NCBI GenBank assembly: GCA_030645355.1
Contig: JAUSNJ010000118.1
Location: forward strand, 1-64,000
DNA: 64,000 nt
Direction: 5' to 3'
From: Rhodoferax sp.
Lineage (GTDB): Bacteria > Pseudomonadota > Gammaproteobacteria > Burkholderiales > Burkholderiaceae_C
In this document: in pieces, positions 1 to 7,955 of the stretch
Layout: every line of letters begins with the position of its first letter
Position numbering within the stretch: the first letter of the stretch is position 1
Program-made: the position numbers and the translations under genes
Notes under the pieces: generated by a model
The model's database searches: none
Seen by the model: the letters and a program-made list of their open reading frames with translations, nothing else
What the model was told of the DNA's origin: nothing

Positions 1-1055
1 GACGAAAAGTCCTTGGCCTTGGCGGCGACGGTAATCGCCACCTTGCGGGCCACGGCCTTGTAGATGGCGGCCACGTCGCCGTCGGGGTCTGCCACCACGG
101 TGGGCCGGCCGTTGTCGGCCTGCAGGCGGATCTGCATGTCCAGGGGCAGCGCGCCCAGGTAGTCCATGTTGTAGTCAGCGGCCATTTTCTTGCCGCCGCC
201 TTCGCCAAAGATGTGTTCCGCATGGCCGCACTGGCTGCAGATATGGACAGCCATGTTTTCAACAATGCCCAGGATCGGCACGCCGACCTTCTCAAACATC
301 TTGATGCCCTTTTTGGCGTCGAGCAGCGCAATGTCCTGCGGCGTGGTGACGATGACGGCGCCGGTCATGGGCACGCGCTGGCTCAGCGTGAGCTGGATGT
401 CGCCGGTGCCGGGCGGCATGTCGACGATCAGGTAGTCCAGGTCTTTCCAGTTGGTCTGGCGCAGCAGCTGCTCCAGCGCCTGCGTGGCCATGGGGCCGCG
501 CCAGATCATGGCCTCGTCCTGCGCCACCAGAAAACCGATGGACATGACCTGCACGCCGTAGTTTTCCAGCGGGTCCATGGTCTTGCCATCGTCCGACTCG
601 GGGCGGCCCTCAATGCCCATCATCATGGGAAGGCTGGGGCCGTAGATGTCGGCGTCCAGCAGACCCACGCGGGCGCCCTCGGCGGCCAGCGCCAAGGCCA
701 GGTTGACAGCCGTGGTGCTCTTGCCCACGCCGCCCTTGCCCGAGGCCACCGCAACGATGTTCTTGACCCGGGGCAAGAGTTGCACGCCGCGTTGCACCGC
801 ATGGGCCACAATGTTGACGGTCACATTGACCGACACATTGGCTACGCCAGCGACGCCCTTTGCGGCAGCGATCAAGGCCTTGCGCAGGCCGGCAATCTGG
901 CTCTTGGCCGGGTAGCCCAGTTCAACGTCGAAGGCCACATCGCCATCGGACACGGTGAGGTTCTTCACCGCTTTGGTCGACACGAAATCCTTGCCGGTAT
1001 TCGGATCGATCACACTCTTGATCGCATCAAGAACCACTTGCACTGTCACTGTCAT
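1..1055 (-). CDS. apbC: Iron-sulfur cluster carrier ATPase ApbC/Mrp (3-prime end outside window)
   Basis: This is a P-loop ATPase of the Mrp/ApbC family, which binds and transfers Fe-S clusters in the cytoplasm. I translated it by hand because the ORF track omits it, as it has no stop inside the window. The N-terminus starts MTVTVQVVLDAIKSVIDP (MIP18-like region). It is followed by the deviant Walker A SGKGGVGKSTTAVNLALAL, then LLDADIYGPSLP, the Walker B-like DYLIVDMPPGTGD, and a C-terminal CSQC pair that probably binds the cluster. About 351 codons are visible and the family is about 360 residues long, so only the last few residues are missing. The ATG at 1055 is preceded by a good AGGAGA ribosome site. 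It is divergent from the patatin gene. Confidence 0.93.
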   Translation of the reverse strand, partial: MTVTVQVVLDAIKSVIDPNTGKDFVSTKAVKNLTVSDGDVAFDVELGYPAKSQIAGLRKALIAAAKGVAGVANVSVNVTVNIVAHAVQRGVQLLPRVKNIVAVASGKGGVGKSTTAVNLALALAAEGARVGLLDADIYGPSLPMMMGIEGRPESDDGKTMDPLENYGVQVMSIGFLVAQDEAMIWRGPMATQALEQLLRQTNWKDLDYLIVDMPPGTGDIQLTLSQRVPMTGAVIVTTPQDIALLDAKKGIKMFEKVGVPILGIVENMAVHICSQCGHAEHIFGEGGGKKMAADYNMDYLGALPLDMQIRLQADNGRPTVVADPDGDVAAIYKAVARKVAITVAAKAKDFS

Positions 1056-1207
1056 TCAATTTCTCCTGAAGATGCGCATAGTCTATCGAACCCGTCCCGT
1101 GCCGTAGCTGACATGCGGATTGCCCTGACGGGCGCAGGCTGATACGGGTTAACCCCCGTTTTTTCCATGCCACCATAGCGTTTACCAAGTGCGCACCACA
1201 TCCCATA

Positions 1208-2500
1208 ATGGTCGCTATGCCTGAAGCAACGTCTACCCCCCGTCCTGCAGGCCTTCTGCTGACCGGCGGCGGTGCGCGAGCCGCCTACCAGGTCGGTGTG
1301 CTCGAAGCCATTGCCGATATCCGGCTGGCCTGCGGCGCCGGCAACGACCCCAACCCATTTCCCATCATCACCGGCACGTCGGCGGGCGCCATCAATGCCT
1401 CGGCATTGGCCTGCGGCTCGGACAATTTTGACGCCACCGTGCGCATGATTGCCAAGACCTGGCGGGAGTTCCACGCCGACCAGGTCTACCGCACCGGCCA
1501 TTTGGACATGCTGCGCTCGGGTGCTACCTGGCTCACGCTGCTGTCCATGGGATGGATTCTGGCCAAATGGCGCCGGGTCAAGCCCCGCTCGCTGCTGGAC
1601 AACAGCCCTCTGCACGAACTGCTGGCCCGCCTGGTGCCACTGGAGCGCCTGCCCGAACTGATCCGCCTGGGCCACATGCAGGCCCTGGCCGTCACCGCGT
1701 CGAGCTACAGCTCGGGCGAGCACGTCACTTTTTTTGAGGGCGACAAGCGCCTGCAGCCGTGGATTCGCAGCCAGCGCATTTCGGTGCGCGACAAGATCAC
1801 CCATGCCCACCTGCTGGCCTCCAGCGCGATTCCGTTTGTGTTTCCAGCCACCGAACTGCACATCAATGGCCGCAACGAGTACTTTGGCGATGGCTCCATG
1901 CGCCAGTCCGCTCCTTGCTCACCGGCCATCCACCTGGGCGCCGAGCGCATCCTGGTGGTCGGCGCGGGCCGCATGCATGAGCCCAAGGACGAGGCACTGG
2001 TGCCCAAGGTCAATGCCTACCCGTCCATTGCCCAGATCGCCGGCCATGCGCTGTCCAACATCTTCCTGGACGCACTGGCCGTGGATGTGGAGCGCGCCCG
2101 GCGCATCAACCAGACCATCAAACTGGTCCCTGAAGCAGCGCGCCGGGCCAGCGCCTTGCGGCCACTGGAATTGCTGGTCATTTCGCCCAGTGAACGCCTG
2201 GACGAGGTCGCATCCAAACACATTGACGCCTTGCCCCACGGCGTACGCACCATGCTGGGCGGTGTCGGGGTTTCATCGCGCAAGGCCGACGTCAAGGGTT
2301 CGGCGCTGGCCAGCTACCTGCTGTTCGAGACCGGCTACACCACCGAACTGATGGCCCTGGGCTATGCCGACGCCCAGCGCCAGCGCCACGAGATTTGCGG
2401 CTTCTTTGAATGGACCGATCCCCAGGCGGTCTGCCTGCTGGGCGACCGGCCCGAACCCGCACGCATCGATCGACGCCGGGACCCGCTGCGGTTACGGTGA
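1208..2500 (+). CDS. Patatin-like phospholipase family protein
   Basis: This is a cytoplasmic-type patatin-domain acyl hydrolase of 430 residues. The oxyanion-hole glycine loop LTGGGARAAYQVG lies near the N-terminus. The nucleophile elbow GTSAG (G-x-S-x-G) is about 60 residues in, and the catalytic Asp sits in the FGDGS motif. No signal peptide or beta-barrel is visible, unlike the second patatin protein in this window. An in-frame ATG three codons downstream (MPEATSTP) is an equally plausible start. The substrate is probably a phospholipid or lipid ester, but the sequence does not show which one. It stands alone, followed by a repeat-rich intergenic stretch. Confidence 0.88.
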   Translation: MVAMPEATSTPRPAGLLLTGGGARAAYQVGVLEAIADIRLACGAGNDPNPFPIITGTSAGAINASALACGSDNFDATVRMIAKTWREFHADQVYRTGHLDMLRSGATWLTLLSMGWILAKWRRVKPRSLLDNSPLHELLARLVPLERLPELIRLGHMQALAVTASSYSSGEHVTFFEGDKRLQPWIRSQRISVRDKITHAHLLASSAIPFVFPATELHINGRNEYFGDGSMRQSAPCSPAIHLGAERILVVGAGRMHEPKDEALVPKVNAYPSIAQIAGHALSNIFLDALAVDVERARRINQTIKLVPEAARRASALRPLELLVISPSERLDEVASKHIDALPHGVRTMLGGVGVSSRKADVKGSALASYLLFETGYTTELMALGYADAQRQRHEICGFFEWTDPQAVCLLGDRPEPARIDRRRDPLRLR

Positions 2501-2530
2501 GTTTTACGGGCACCGATTTCTGCTGAGCCC

Positions 2531-2631
2531 GCAGAAGGCTTGGGGTGAGCGCCGCCGTTCGTGTCCCCCGCAGAGGGCAAGCCCTCCGCTCCTCCTTGAC
2601 CTCACTTTGGCGCTCACCCCAAGCCTCCTGC
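2531..2631. repeat. Nested hairpin repeat, copy 1
   Basis: The arms 2531-2553 and 2609-2631 pair over 23 bp with a single mismatch (core AGGCTTGGGGTGAGCGCC). The loop carries a small inner hairpin (GAGGGC-AA-GCCCTC) flanked by CGTGTCCCCCG and CTCCTCCTTGACCT. The reverse complements of these flanks, AGGTCAAGGAGGAG and CGGGGGACACG, recur in copy 2. The flanks are therefore conserved while the outer stem is not. Confidence 0.85.
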
Positions 2632-2676
2632 TACGAACAGTCCTTTTTTTGTAGGCACACAAAGCCAAGCCACGCA

Positions 2677-2768
2677 GGATCAGGCGGTTTGGCTGTTCTG
2701 CGCAGGTCAAGGAGGAGCCCGCGCAGCGGGCGGGGGACACGTAGCAGAACAGCCAAGCCGCCTGATCC
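2677..2768. repeat. Nested hairpin repeat, copy 2
   Basis: The arms 2677-2701 and 2744-2768 pair over 25 bp with one position that would be a G-U wobble in RNA (stem GGATCAGGCGGTTTGGCTGT). The loop holds AGGTCAAGGAGGAG, an inner hairpin GCCCGC-GCA-GCGGGC and CGGGGGACACG. Copy 1 has the same parts in inverted orientation. It lies 54 bp before the metG start. Confidence 0.85.
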
Positions 2769-2822
2769 CACCCAAAACGCTGACGGACTAAAATCGGGGG
2801 CTGTCTCTTGAAAGCCTCCCCG

Positions 2823-4937
2823 ATGCCACGCCAACTCTTCGTCACCACCGCCCTGCCCTACGCCAACGCCCCGTTCCACATCGGGCACATGATGGAGTAC
2901 ATCCAGGCCGACATCTGGGTGCGCTTCCAGCGCATGCATGGCAGCGCGGTGCATTTTGTGTGCGCGGACGACGCCCACGGCGCGCCCATCATGATCGCGG
3001 CCGAGAAGGCCGGCAAGACGCCGCAGCAGTTCGTGGCCGACATTGCCGCTGGACGCAAGGAATACCTGGACGGTTTCCACATCAGCTTTGACAACTGGCA
3101 CAGCACCGACGGCGCCGAGAACCACCTGCTGGCGCAGCAGATCTACCGCGACCTCAAGGCCAACAACCTGATCGACACCCGCACCATCGAGCAGTTCTTC
3201 GACCCCGACAAGAACATGTTCCTGCCGGACCGCTTCATCAAGGGCGAGTGCCCCAAGTGCCACTCCAAGGACCAATACGGCGACAACTGCGAGGTCTGCG
3301 GTGCGGTCTACTCCCCCACCGAACTGATCAACCCCTACTCGGCCCTGTCTGGCGCCACGCCGGTGCTGCGCACCTCGGAGCACTTCTTCTTCAAGCTGTC
3401 CGACCCACGCTGCCTGGCCTTTTTGGACCAGTGGACGCAAAGCGGCGCGGTGCAGCCCGAGGTGCTGAACAAGATTGCCGAGTGGATCGAGCCCGGCGAG
3501 GACGGCAAGCCCAAGATGGGCGACTGGGACATCTCTAGAGACGCGCCCTACTTCGGTATCGAGATTCCCGATGCGCCGGGCAAGTACTTTTACGTCTGGC
3601 TGGACGCGCCGATCGGCTACCTGGCCTCGCTGCAGAACCGCTTTGCCAAGATCGAAGGCGACGCGGCCAAGGGCGCCGCCGCCTATGCCGCCTTCATGGC
3701 CGACCCGGCGACCGAGCAGTACCACTTCATCGGCAAGGACATCATCACCTTCCACACGCTGTTCTGGCCTGCCATGTTGCACTTCAGCGGCCGCAAGACA
3801 CCCAACGCGGTGTTTGTTCACGGCTTCCTGACGATCAACAGCGGCGAGAAGATGAGCAAGAGCCGCGGCACCGGCCTGAACCCGCTCAAGTACCTGAGCC
3901 TGGGCATGAACCCCGAATGGCTGCGCTACTACCTGGCCACCAAGCTGACGCCGCGCAACGAGGACATCGAGTTCAGCCCCGAAGACTTCATGGCCCGCGT
4001 CAACAGCGACCTGATTGGCAAATACGTCAACATCGCCTCGCGCGCCGCTGGCTTCATCAGCAAGCGCTTCGGCGGGAAGCTGGGCGCCGTGTCACCCGAT
4101 GGCGCCGGCCTGCTGGACACGCTGCGCGAAGGCCAGGACAGCATTGCCGCCCTGTACGAATCGCGCGAATACGCCAAGGCGCTGCGCGAAGTCATGCTGC
4201 TGGCCGACAAGGTCAATGCCTATGTGGACGCCAACAAGCCCTGGGAACTGGCCAAGAAGGAGGGCATGGAAGCGCGCCTGCACGACGTCTGCACCGTGTG
4301 CATCGAAGCCTTCCGCCTGCTGACCATTTACCTGAAGCCCGTGCTACCAGCATTGGCCACCAACGTGGAAACCTTCCTGAACTGCGGCCCCTTGTCGTTT
4401 GGCAAGGCCAACGGCGGCCTGCCTGCGGGCCACGCCATCGGCGAGTACCAGCACCTGATGCAACGTGTCGACATCAAACAGCTTGATGCATTGTTTGAGG
4501 CTCCAGCCCTCGCCGTTGCTGCGCAAGGCGCTACTGAAACTGTAGCAACCACGCCTCCCGGCGGTGAAGCCTTGGCACCCACCATCTCCATTGATGACTT
4601 TGCCAAGGTTGATCTGCGCATTGCCGCCATCGTCAATTGCGAGGCGGTGGAAGGCTCGACCAAACTGCTGCGCCTGACCCTGGACGCCGGCGAGAAGGAC
4701 GACGCCGGCCAGCCCAAACTGCGCAATGTGTTCAGCGGCATCGCCAGCGCCTACCAACCCGCGGACCTGGTCGGCAAGCTCACCGTGCTGGTGGCCAACC
4801 TGGCGCCGCGCAAGATGAAATTCGGCGTGTCCGAGGGCATGGTTCTTGCTGCCAGCCACGGGGATGAAAAGTCCAACCCCGGCATCTACATCCTCAACCC
4901 CTGGGCCGGCGCGCAACCTGGCATGCGCATCCACTGA
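2823..4937 (+). CDS. metG: Methionine--tRNA ligase
   Basis: This cytoplasmic class I aminoacyl-tRNA synthetase charges tRNA-Met. HIGH is near the N-terminus ([11 protein letters not shown]) and KMSKSRG is present. A zinc knuckle is visible as CPKC followed by CEVC. The anticodon-binding domain is followed by a linker at about residues 555-595 and a C-terminal Trbp111-like OB-fold tRNA-binding domain ([20 protein letters not shown]). I chose the ATG at 2823 ([17 protein letters not shown], 704 residues) because the track start is a TTG giving five extra residues. The linker contains a complete copy of the 42-bp dispersed element, at about residues 561-575. Confidence 0.97.
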   Translation: MPRQLFVTTALPYANAPFHIGHMMEYIQADIWVRFQRMHGSAVHFVCADDAHGAPIMIAAEKAGKTPQQFVADIAAGRKEYLDGFHISFDNWHSTDGAENHLLAQQIYRDLKANNLIDTRTIEQFFDPDKNMFLPDRFIKGECPKCHSKDQYGDNCEVCGAVYSPTELINPYSALSGATPVLRTSEHFFFKLSDPRCLAFLDQWTQSGAVQPEVLNKIAEWIEPGEDGKPKMGDWDISRDAPYFGIEIPDAPGKYFYVWLDAPIGYLASLQNRFAKIEGDAAKGAAAYAAFMADPATEQYHFIGKDIITFHTLFWPAMLHFSGRKTPNAVFVHGFLTINSGEKMSKSRGTGLNPLKYLSLGMNPEWLRYYLATKLTPRNEDIEFSPEDFMARVNSDLIGKYVNIASRAAGFISKRFGGKLGAVSPDGAGLLDTLREGQDSIAALYESREYAKALREVMLLADKVNAYVDANKPWELAKKEGMEARLHDVCTVCIEAFRLLTIYLKPVLPALATNVETFLNCGPLSFGKANGGLPAGHAIGEYQHLMQRVDIKQLDALFEAPALAVAAQGATETVATTPPGGEALAPTISIDDFAKVDLRIAAIVNCEAVEGSTKLLRLTLDAGEKDDAGQPKLRNVFSGIASAYQPADLVGKLTVLVANLAPRKMKFGVSEGMVLAASHGDEKSNPGIYILNPWAGAQPGMRIH
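4505..4546 (+). repeat. 42-bp dispersed element, copy A (inside metG)
   Basis: The sequence fits AGCCCTCG-N17-GCTA-N9-TAGC exactly and lies in frame in the metG inter-domain linker, where it encodes a small-residue-rich segment ([17 protein letters not shown] region). It is in the same orientation as the gene. Confidence 0.85.
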
Positions 4938-4944
4938 GACCGTT

Positions 4945-5706
4945 GTGAGCCACCGCATCCACTGGTGGACCGACACCCACCGCAGTGCCCAAACCAATCT
5001 TCGGTTGGGCAGCACGCTGTGCGCGGTGGCCGGCGCAACCAACGCCGGTGGTTTCCTGGCGGTGGGGCAGTACACGTCCCACATGTCGGGCATTTTGTCC
5101 TCGGTGGCCGACAACCTGATTCTTGGGCAAATCCAGCTGGCAACCGCCGGCATCGCGCTGGTCATGTCCTTTATCGGTGGATCGATGACGACGGCCTGGA
5201 TGGTCAATTGGGCCCAGCGCCGCCAGATGCGCAGCGCATTTGCGCGACCCCTGCTGGTGGAGGCCGCGCTGTTGCTGATCTTCGGCATCTTTGGCACCGC
5301 CATCAACCACTTTGCAGGTCTGTTTGTCCCGCTGACTGTGGTGCTGCTGTGTTTCATCATGGGTTTGCAGAATGCCGTGATTACCAAGGTGTCACATGCG
5401 GAAATCCGCACGACCCACGTCACCGGCCTGCTGACCGATGTTGGCATCGAGTTGGGAAAGCTGTTCTATTTCAACCGTCTGCCGGTGAGCCAAAAGGTGG
5501 TCGCCAACCGGATCAAGCTGCGCGTCCATGCGCTGTTGGTCGGCAGTTTTTTTGGTGGAGCCCTGGTGGGCGCCTACGGCTTCAAGACCTACGGTTATGT
5601 GGCGACCGTTCCGCTGGCGATTGTGCTCATGATTCTCACCTGGGGACCCATCATGGACGATGTGCAAAACGGCCGCTTTGCCTCGGGTCCATCCAACGAC
5701 GCCTGA
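4945..5706 (+). CDS. DUF1275 (YoaK-like) family membrane protein
   Basis: This is a polytopic inner-membrane protein of about 253 residues and unknown function. It has the family's opening segment LGSTLCAVAGATNAGGFLAVG and QYTSHMSG, followed by several hydrophobic helices and the conserved stretch GLQNAVITK with RTTHVTGLLTDVGIELGK. The track ORF begins inside metG. I prefer the GTG at 4945 (VSHRIHWWTD), just after the metG stop, which gives the usual family length. Its placement 7 bp after metG suggests co-transcription, but no functional link is evident. Confidence 0.85.
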   Translation: MSHRIHWWTDTHRSAQTNLRLGSTLCAVAGATNAGGFLAVGQYTSHMSGILSSVADNLILGQIQLATAGIALVMSFIGGSMTTAWMVNWAQRRQMRSAFARPLLVEAALLLIFGIFGTAINHFAGLFVPLTVVLLCFIMGLQNAVITKVSHAEIRTTHVTGLLTDVGIELGKLFYFNRLPVSQKVVANRIKLRVHALLVGSFFGGALVGAYGFKTYGYVATVPLAIVLMILTWGPIMDDVQNGRFASGPSNDA

Positions 5707-5712
5707 TCGTAC

Positions 5713-6249
5713 TCAGGCCGTTGCCGTACCAGACGGTATCCGCCGCCGCACCGCGCACAGAATGCCGCGCAAAATCTCGACCGGCTCGGGCGGACAACCC
5801 GGCACCACCACATCCACCGGTATGACGTTGACAACCCGGCCACAAGTGGCGTAGCCCTCGCCAAAGATGCCGCCATCACACGCGCAATCGCCGACGGCCA
5901 CGACCAGCTTGGGCTCGGGCGTGGCGTCATACGTGCGCTTCAGTGCAATCTCCATGTTGCGCGACACCGGGCCTGTGACCAGCAGCAGGTCGGCGTGGCG
6001 CGGGCTGGCCACAAAGCGGATGCCCAGGCCCTCAAGGTTGTAGTAGGGGTTGCCCAGCGCGTTGATTTCGAGCTCGCAGCCGTTGCACGAACCGGCGTCC
6101 ACCTGGCGGATGCAGAGGGCCTGGCCCAGGATGTCCAGCAGCTCCTGCTGGATGCGCGACTCCTCCACCTGCACCGCTGGGCCAATATCGGGCGCAGGCT
6201 CGCTGCGGATGCCCGTTTTACCGATCTGCCAGACGATCTTCCAGATCAT
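5713..6249 (-). CDS. HyfI/NuoB-like Fe-S subunit of an Ehr-type (hydrogenase-4-like) complex
   Basis: This is the small electron-transfer subunit of a membrane-bound complex I-like enzyme. All four cluster cysteines expected for a [4Fe-4S] centre of the NuoB/HyfI family are visible: CNGCELE, then GDCACDGG, then VPGCPPEPVEIL. I start it at the ATG at 6249 (MIWKIVWQIGKTG, 178 residues). The longer track start is a TTG, and its 15 extra residues are encoded by a dispersed GC-rich repeat. It is the last gene of the minus-strand hyf-like operon, about 100 bp after the large-subunit gene. It abuts the DUF1275 gene convergently. Confidence 0.88.
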   Translation of the reverse strand: MIWKIVWQIGKTGIRSEPAPDIGPAVQVEESRIQQELLDILGQALCIRQVDAGSCNGCELEINALGNPYYNLEGLGIRFVASPRHADLLLVTGPVSRNMEIALKRTYDATPEPKLVVAVGDCACDGGIFGEGYATCGRVVNVIPVDVVVPGCPPEPVEILRGILCAVRRRIPSGTATA

Positions 6250-6261
6250 TTCGCCGCCGGG

Positions 6262-6345
6262 CCGCCCCAAGGCGTGGACTTGGGGTTTTGCCAAAAGCGC
6301 CCCCCTGGGGGGCAGTGACCCGCGCAGCGGCGGAACGTGGGGGTG
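6262..6345 (-). repeat. GC-rich dispersed repeat, copy 1
   Basis: This element fills the gap between the large-subunit gene and the HyfI-like gene. It contains CCCCAA/TTGGGG, GCCCCCC/GGGGGGC and CCGC/GCGG inverted repeats. Read on the minus strand, it aligns from ACCCCCACG through CTGCCCCCCAGGGGGG to CTTGGGGCGGCCCGGCG with the copy between ugpC and ugpQ. Confidence 0.75.
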
Positions 6346-6349
6346 ATAT

Positions 6350-7951
6350 TCATAGGTCTTGCCCCGAATAGCTGAGGTTGAACGACTTGTTGATCAGCGG
6401 AAAGTCCGCGACGATATTGCCCATGACCGCGTGCTCCAGCACCGGCCAGTTTTGCCAGGATGGGTCATGCAAGTGGCAGCGCAGGATGCGGTGGCCCTGG
6501 TCCGCGCCAGAGAGCTCCAGCGCCACGAACAGCTCACCGCGCCAGCCCTCAACCCAACCGGCACCCAGGGCGGCCTGATCGCCCAACACCACGTCGCACC
6601 GCAGCGGACCGACCGGCAAATGGGTCACCATATGCCGGATCATGCGCAGCGACTCAAACACCTCCTCAAAGCGCACTGCGACCCGCGCCGCCACGTCGCC
6701 ATTCTTCTGAACAGCCATGGCCACACGCAAATCGGTGTAAGGCACGAAGGGGTGGTCGCAGCGCAGGTCCCAGGCCTGGCTGCTCGCGCGTCCGGCCAGG
6801 CCAGTCAGACCGAGTTGGGCGGCCAGCGCCGGCGTCACCCGGCCTGTCGTCAGAAAACGGTCCTGGAGGCCCGCGTGGTCTTCAAAAATGTCGGCCAGGC
6901 GCCGAACTTCAGCCTCCACGGTGTCACACAGGCGCAGCATGGGGGCGATCTGCGCGGGCTCCAGGTCCACATCCACGCCGCCGGGCGTGATGCAGTCCAT
7001 CATCAGCCGGTGGCCAAAGGCCGCCTTGGCGTTGCGCAGCCAGTCTTCACGCAGGCGCGAGAACTGGGCCAGCGCCAATGCGAAAGCCGCGTCATTGCCC
7101 AGCGCACCCAGGTCGCCCAGGTGGTTGGCCACGCGTTCGCGCTCCAGCAATAGCGCACGCAGCCAGGCCGCGCGCGGCGGGATGGTGGTTTGCGTGGCGG
7201 ATTCCAGGGCCATGCAATAGGCCCAGGCATAGCCCACGGTGGTATCGCCCGACACCCTTCCCGCCAGGCGGTGGGCGTCCAGTGGCGCCATCTGCGCCAT
7301 GCGCTGCTCGATGCCCTTGTGCGTGTAGCCCAGGCGCTGCTCCAGCCGCAGGATTTTTTCACCCACCACCGAGAAACGGAAATGCCCGGGCTCGATGATG
7401 CCGGCATGCACCGGGCCAACAGCAATCTCGTGCACGCCATCACCCTCCACCCGCACAAACGGGTAGTCCACCAGCGCACCCGGGGCGGGCAGCACCACGG
7501 CCTGCGGGTCCTGCAACAGCGGATGGTGGTCGATGCCCCAGGCGCCGTGGTTCAGCCAGGGGCGCGGATCTTGCGAACCCTCAGCGTGGATGCCCGACAG
7601 GTCCGCGGCCGCACGCTGCATGCGAGCGGCCGCGGGAAAGACCACGGACAGATCCGGGTATTGCGGTGGGCCGTCTGCCGCGTCCAGCGGCAGCGCCAGC
7701 CAGAACACGCCCTCCAGCAAGACATAAGAGACATATACGGCGCTAGCCCTCGTCGCCATTGAAGAAGAAGCTACTGATTCAATAGCATCCGCAGCCACGG
7801 GACTGCCCGCCCACAACGCCAGCAAACGGCCCCCGCGCTCGCGCACCAGACCGGCAGCGGCCATCCAATGCGGCGCAGTGACCCGAGCATGCCAGATCGG
7901 CACCGGTGCCGACAGGGCCGCGAACTCCACATCCAGACCGGGAATCTTCAT
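6350..7951 (-). CDS. HyfG/NuoCD-like large subunit of an Ehr-type complex, without Ni-ligand cysteines
   Basis: This cytoplasmic-side large subunit fuses a NuoC-like N-terminal part (DLSGIHAEGSQDPRPWL) to a NuoD/hydrogenase-large-like part. Functional [NiFe] enzymes carry a CxxC pair near the RVCGIC motif and another near the C-terminus. Here the corresponding places read RVSGDTTVGYAWAYC and HLHDPSWQNWPVLEH, so the nickel ligands are absent. This matches energy-converting hydrogenase-related (Ehr) complexes. The start at 7951 (MKIPGLDVEF, 533 residues) follows the stop of the upstream gene by four bases; the track's longer form begins inside that gene. A 42-bp dispersed element lies in frame at about residues 56-69. 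Confidence 0.88.
   Translation of the reverse strand: MKIPGLDVEFAALSAPVPIWHARVTAPHWMAAAGLVRERGGRLLALWAGSPVAADAIESVASSSMATRASAVYVSYVLLEGVFWLALPLDAADGPPQYPDLSVVFPAAARMQRAAADLSGIHAEGSQDPRPWLNHGAWGIDHHPLLQDPQAVVLPAPGALVDYPFVRVEGDGVHEIAVGPVHAGIIEPGHFRFSVVGEKILRLEQRLGYTHKGIEQRMAQMAPLDAHRLAGRVSGDTTVGYAWAYCMALESATQTTIPPRAAWLRALLLERERVANHLGDLGALGNDAAFALALAQFSRLREDWLRNAKAAFGHRLMMDCITPGGVDVDLEPAQIAPMLRLCDTVEAEVRRLADIFEDHAGLQDRFLTTGRVTPALAAQLGLTGLAGRASSQAWDLRCDHPFVPYTDLRVAMAVQKNGDVAARVAVRFEEVFESLRMIRHMVTHLPVGPLRCDVVLGDQAALGAGWVEGWRGELFVALELSGADQGHRILRCHLHDPSWQNWPVLEHAVMGNIVADFPLINKSFNLSYSGQDL
7745..7786 (+). repeat. 42-bp dispersed element, copy B (inside HyfG-like gene)
   Basis: The sequence fits AGCCCTCG-N17-GCTA-N9-TAGC exactly, antisense to the host gene. 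The host frame stays open through it, giving the segment around AIESVASSSMATRAS between the NuoC-like strands. Confidence 0.85.
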
Positions 7952-7955
7952 CACG

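Larger units (their letters stand above)
2501..2822. other. Repeat-rich intergenic region before metG
   Basis: This 322-bp gap contains no credible gene. It holds two large nested hairpins (listed separately) and a run of seven T residues at 2644-2650 just after the first one. The run could make the first hairpin work as a transcription terminator for the patatin gene. The remaining 54 bases before the metG start show no clear promoter or Shine-Dalgarno sequence. Confidence 0.8.

Noticed and set aside
213-1142. Long plus-strand ORF of 309 codons opposite apbC
   Set aside because: Its translation is rich in His, Gln and Arg with no family pattern, while the opposite strand encodes a clear ApbC with a ribosome site. 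It is a high-GC shadow ORF.
5853-5860. AGCCCTCG inside the HyfI-like gene, possible further 42-bp element
   Set aside because: GCTA and TAGC do not follow at 17 and 30 bases, and the bases encode conserved residues of the subunit (GEGYATCG).
6350-7951. Annotation as a functional [NiFe] hydrogenase large subunit
   Set aside because: Both CxxC nickel-ligand pairs are missing and no maturation genes are present, so I call it an Ehr-type subunit.
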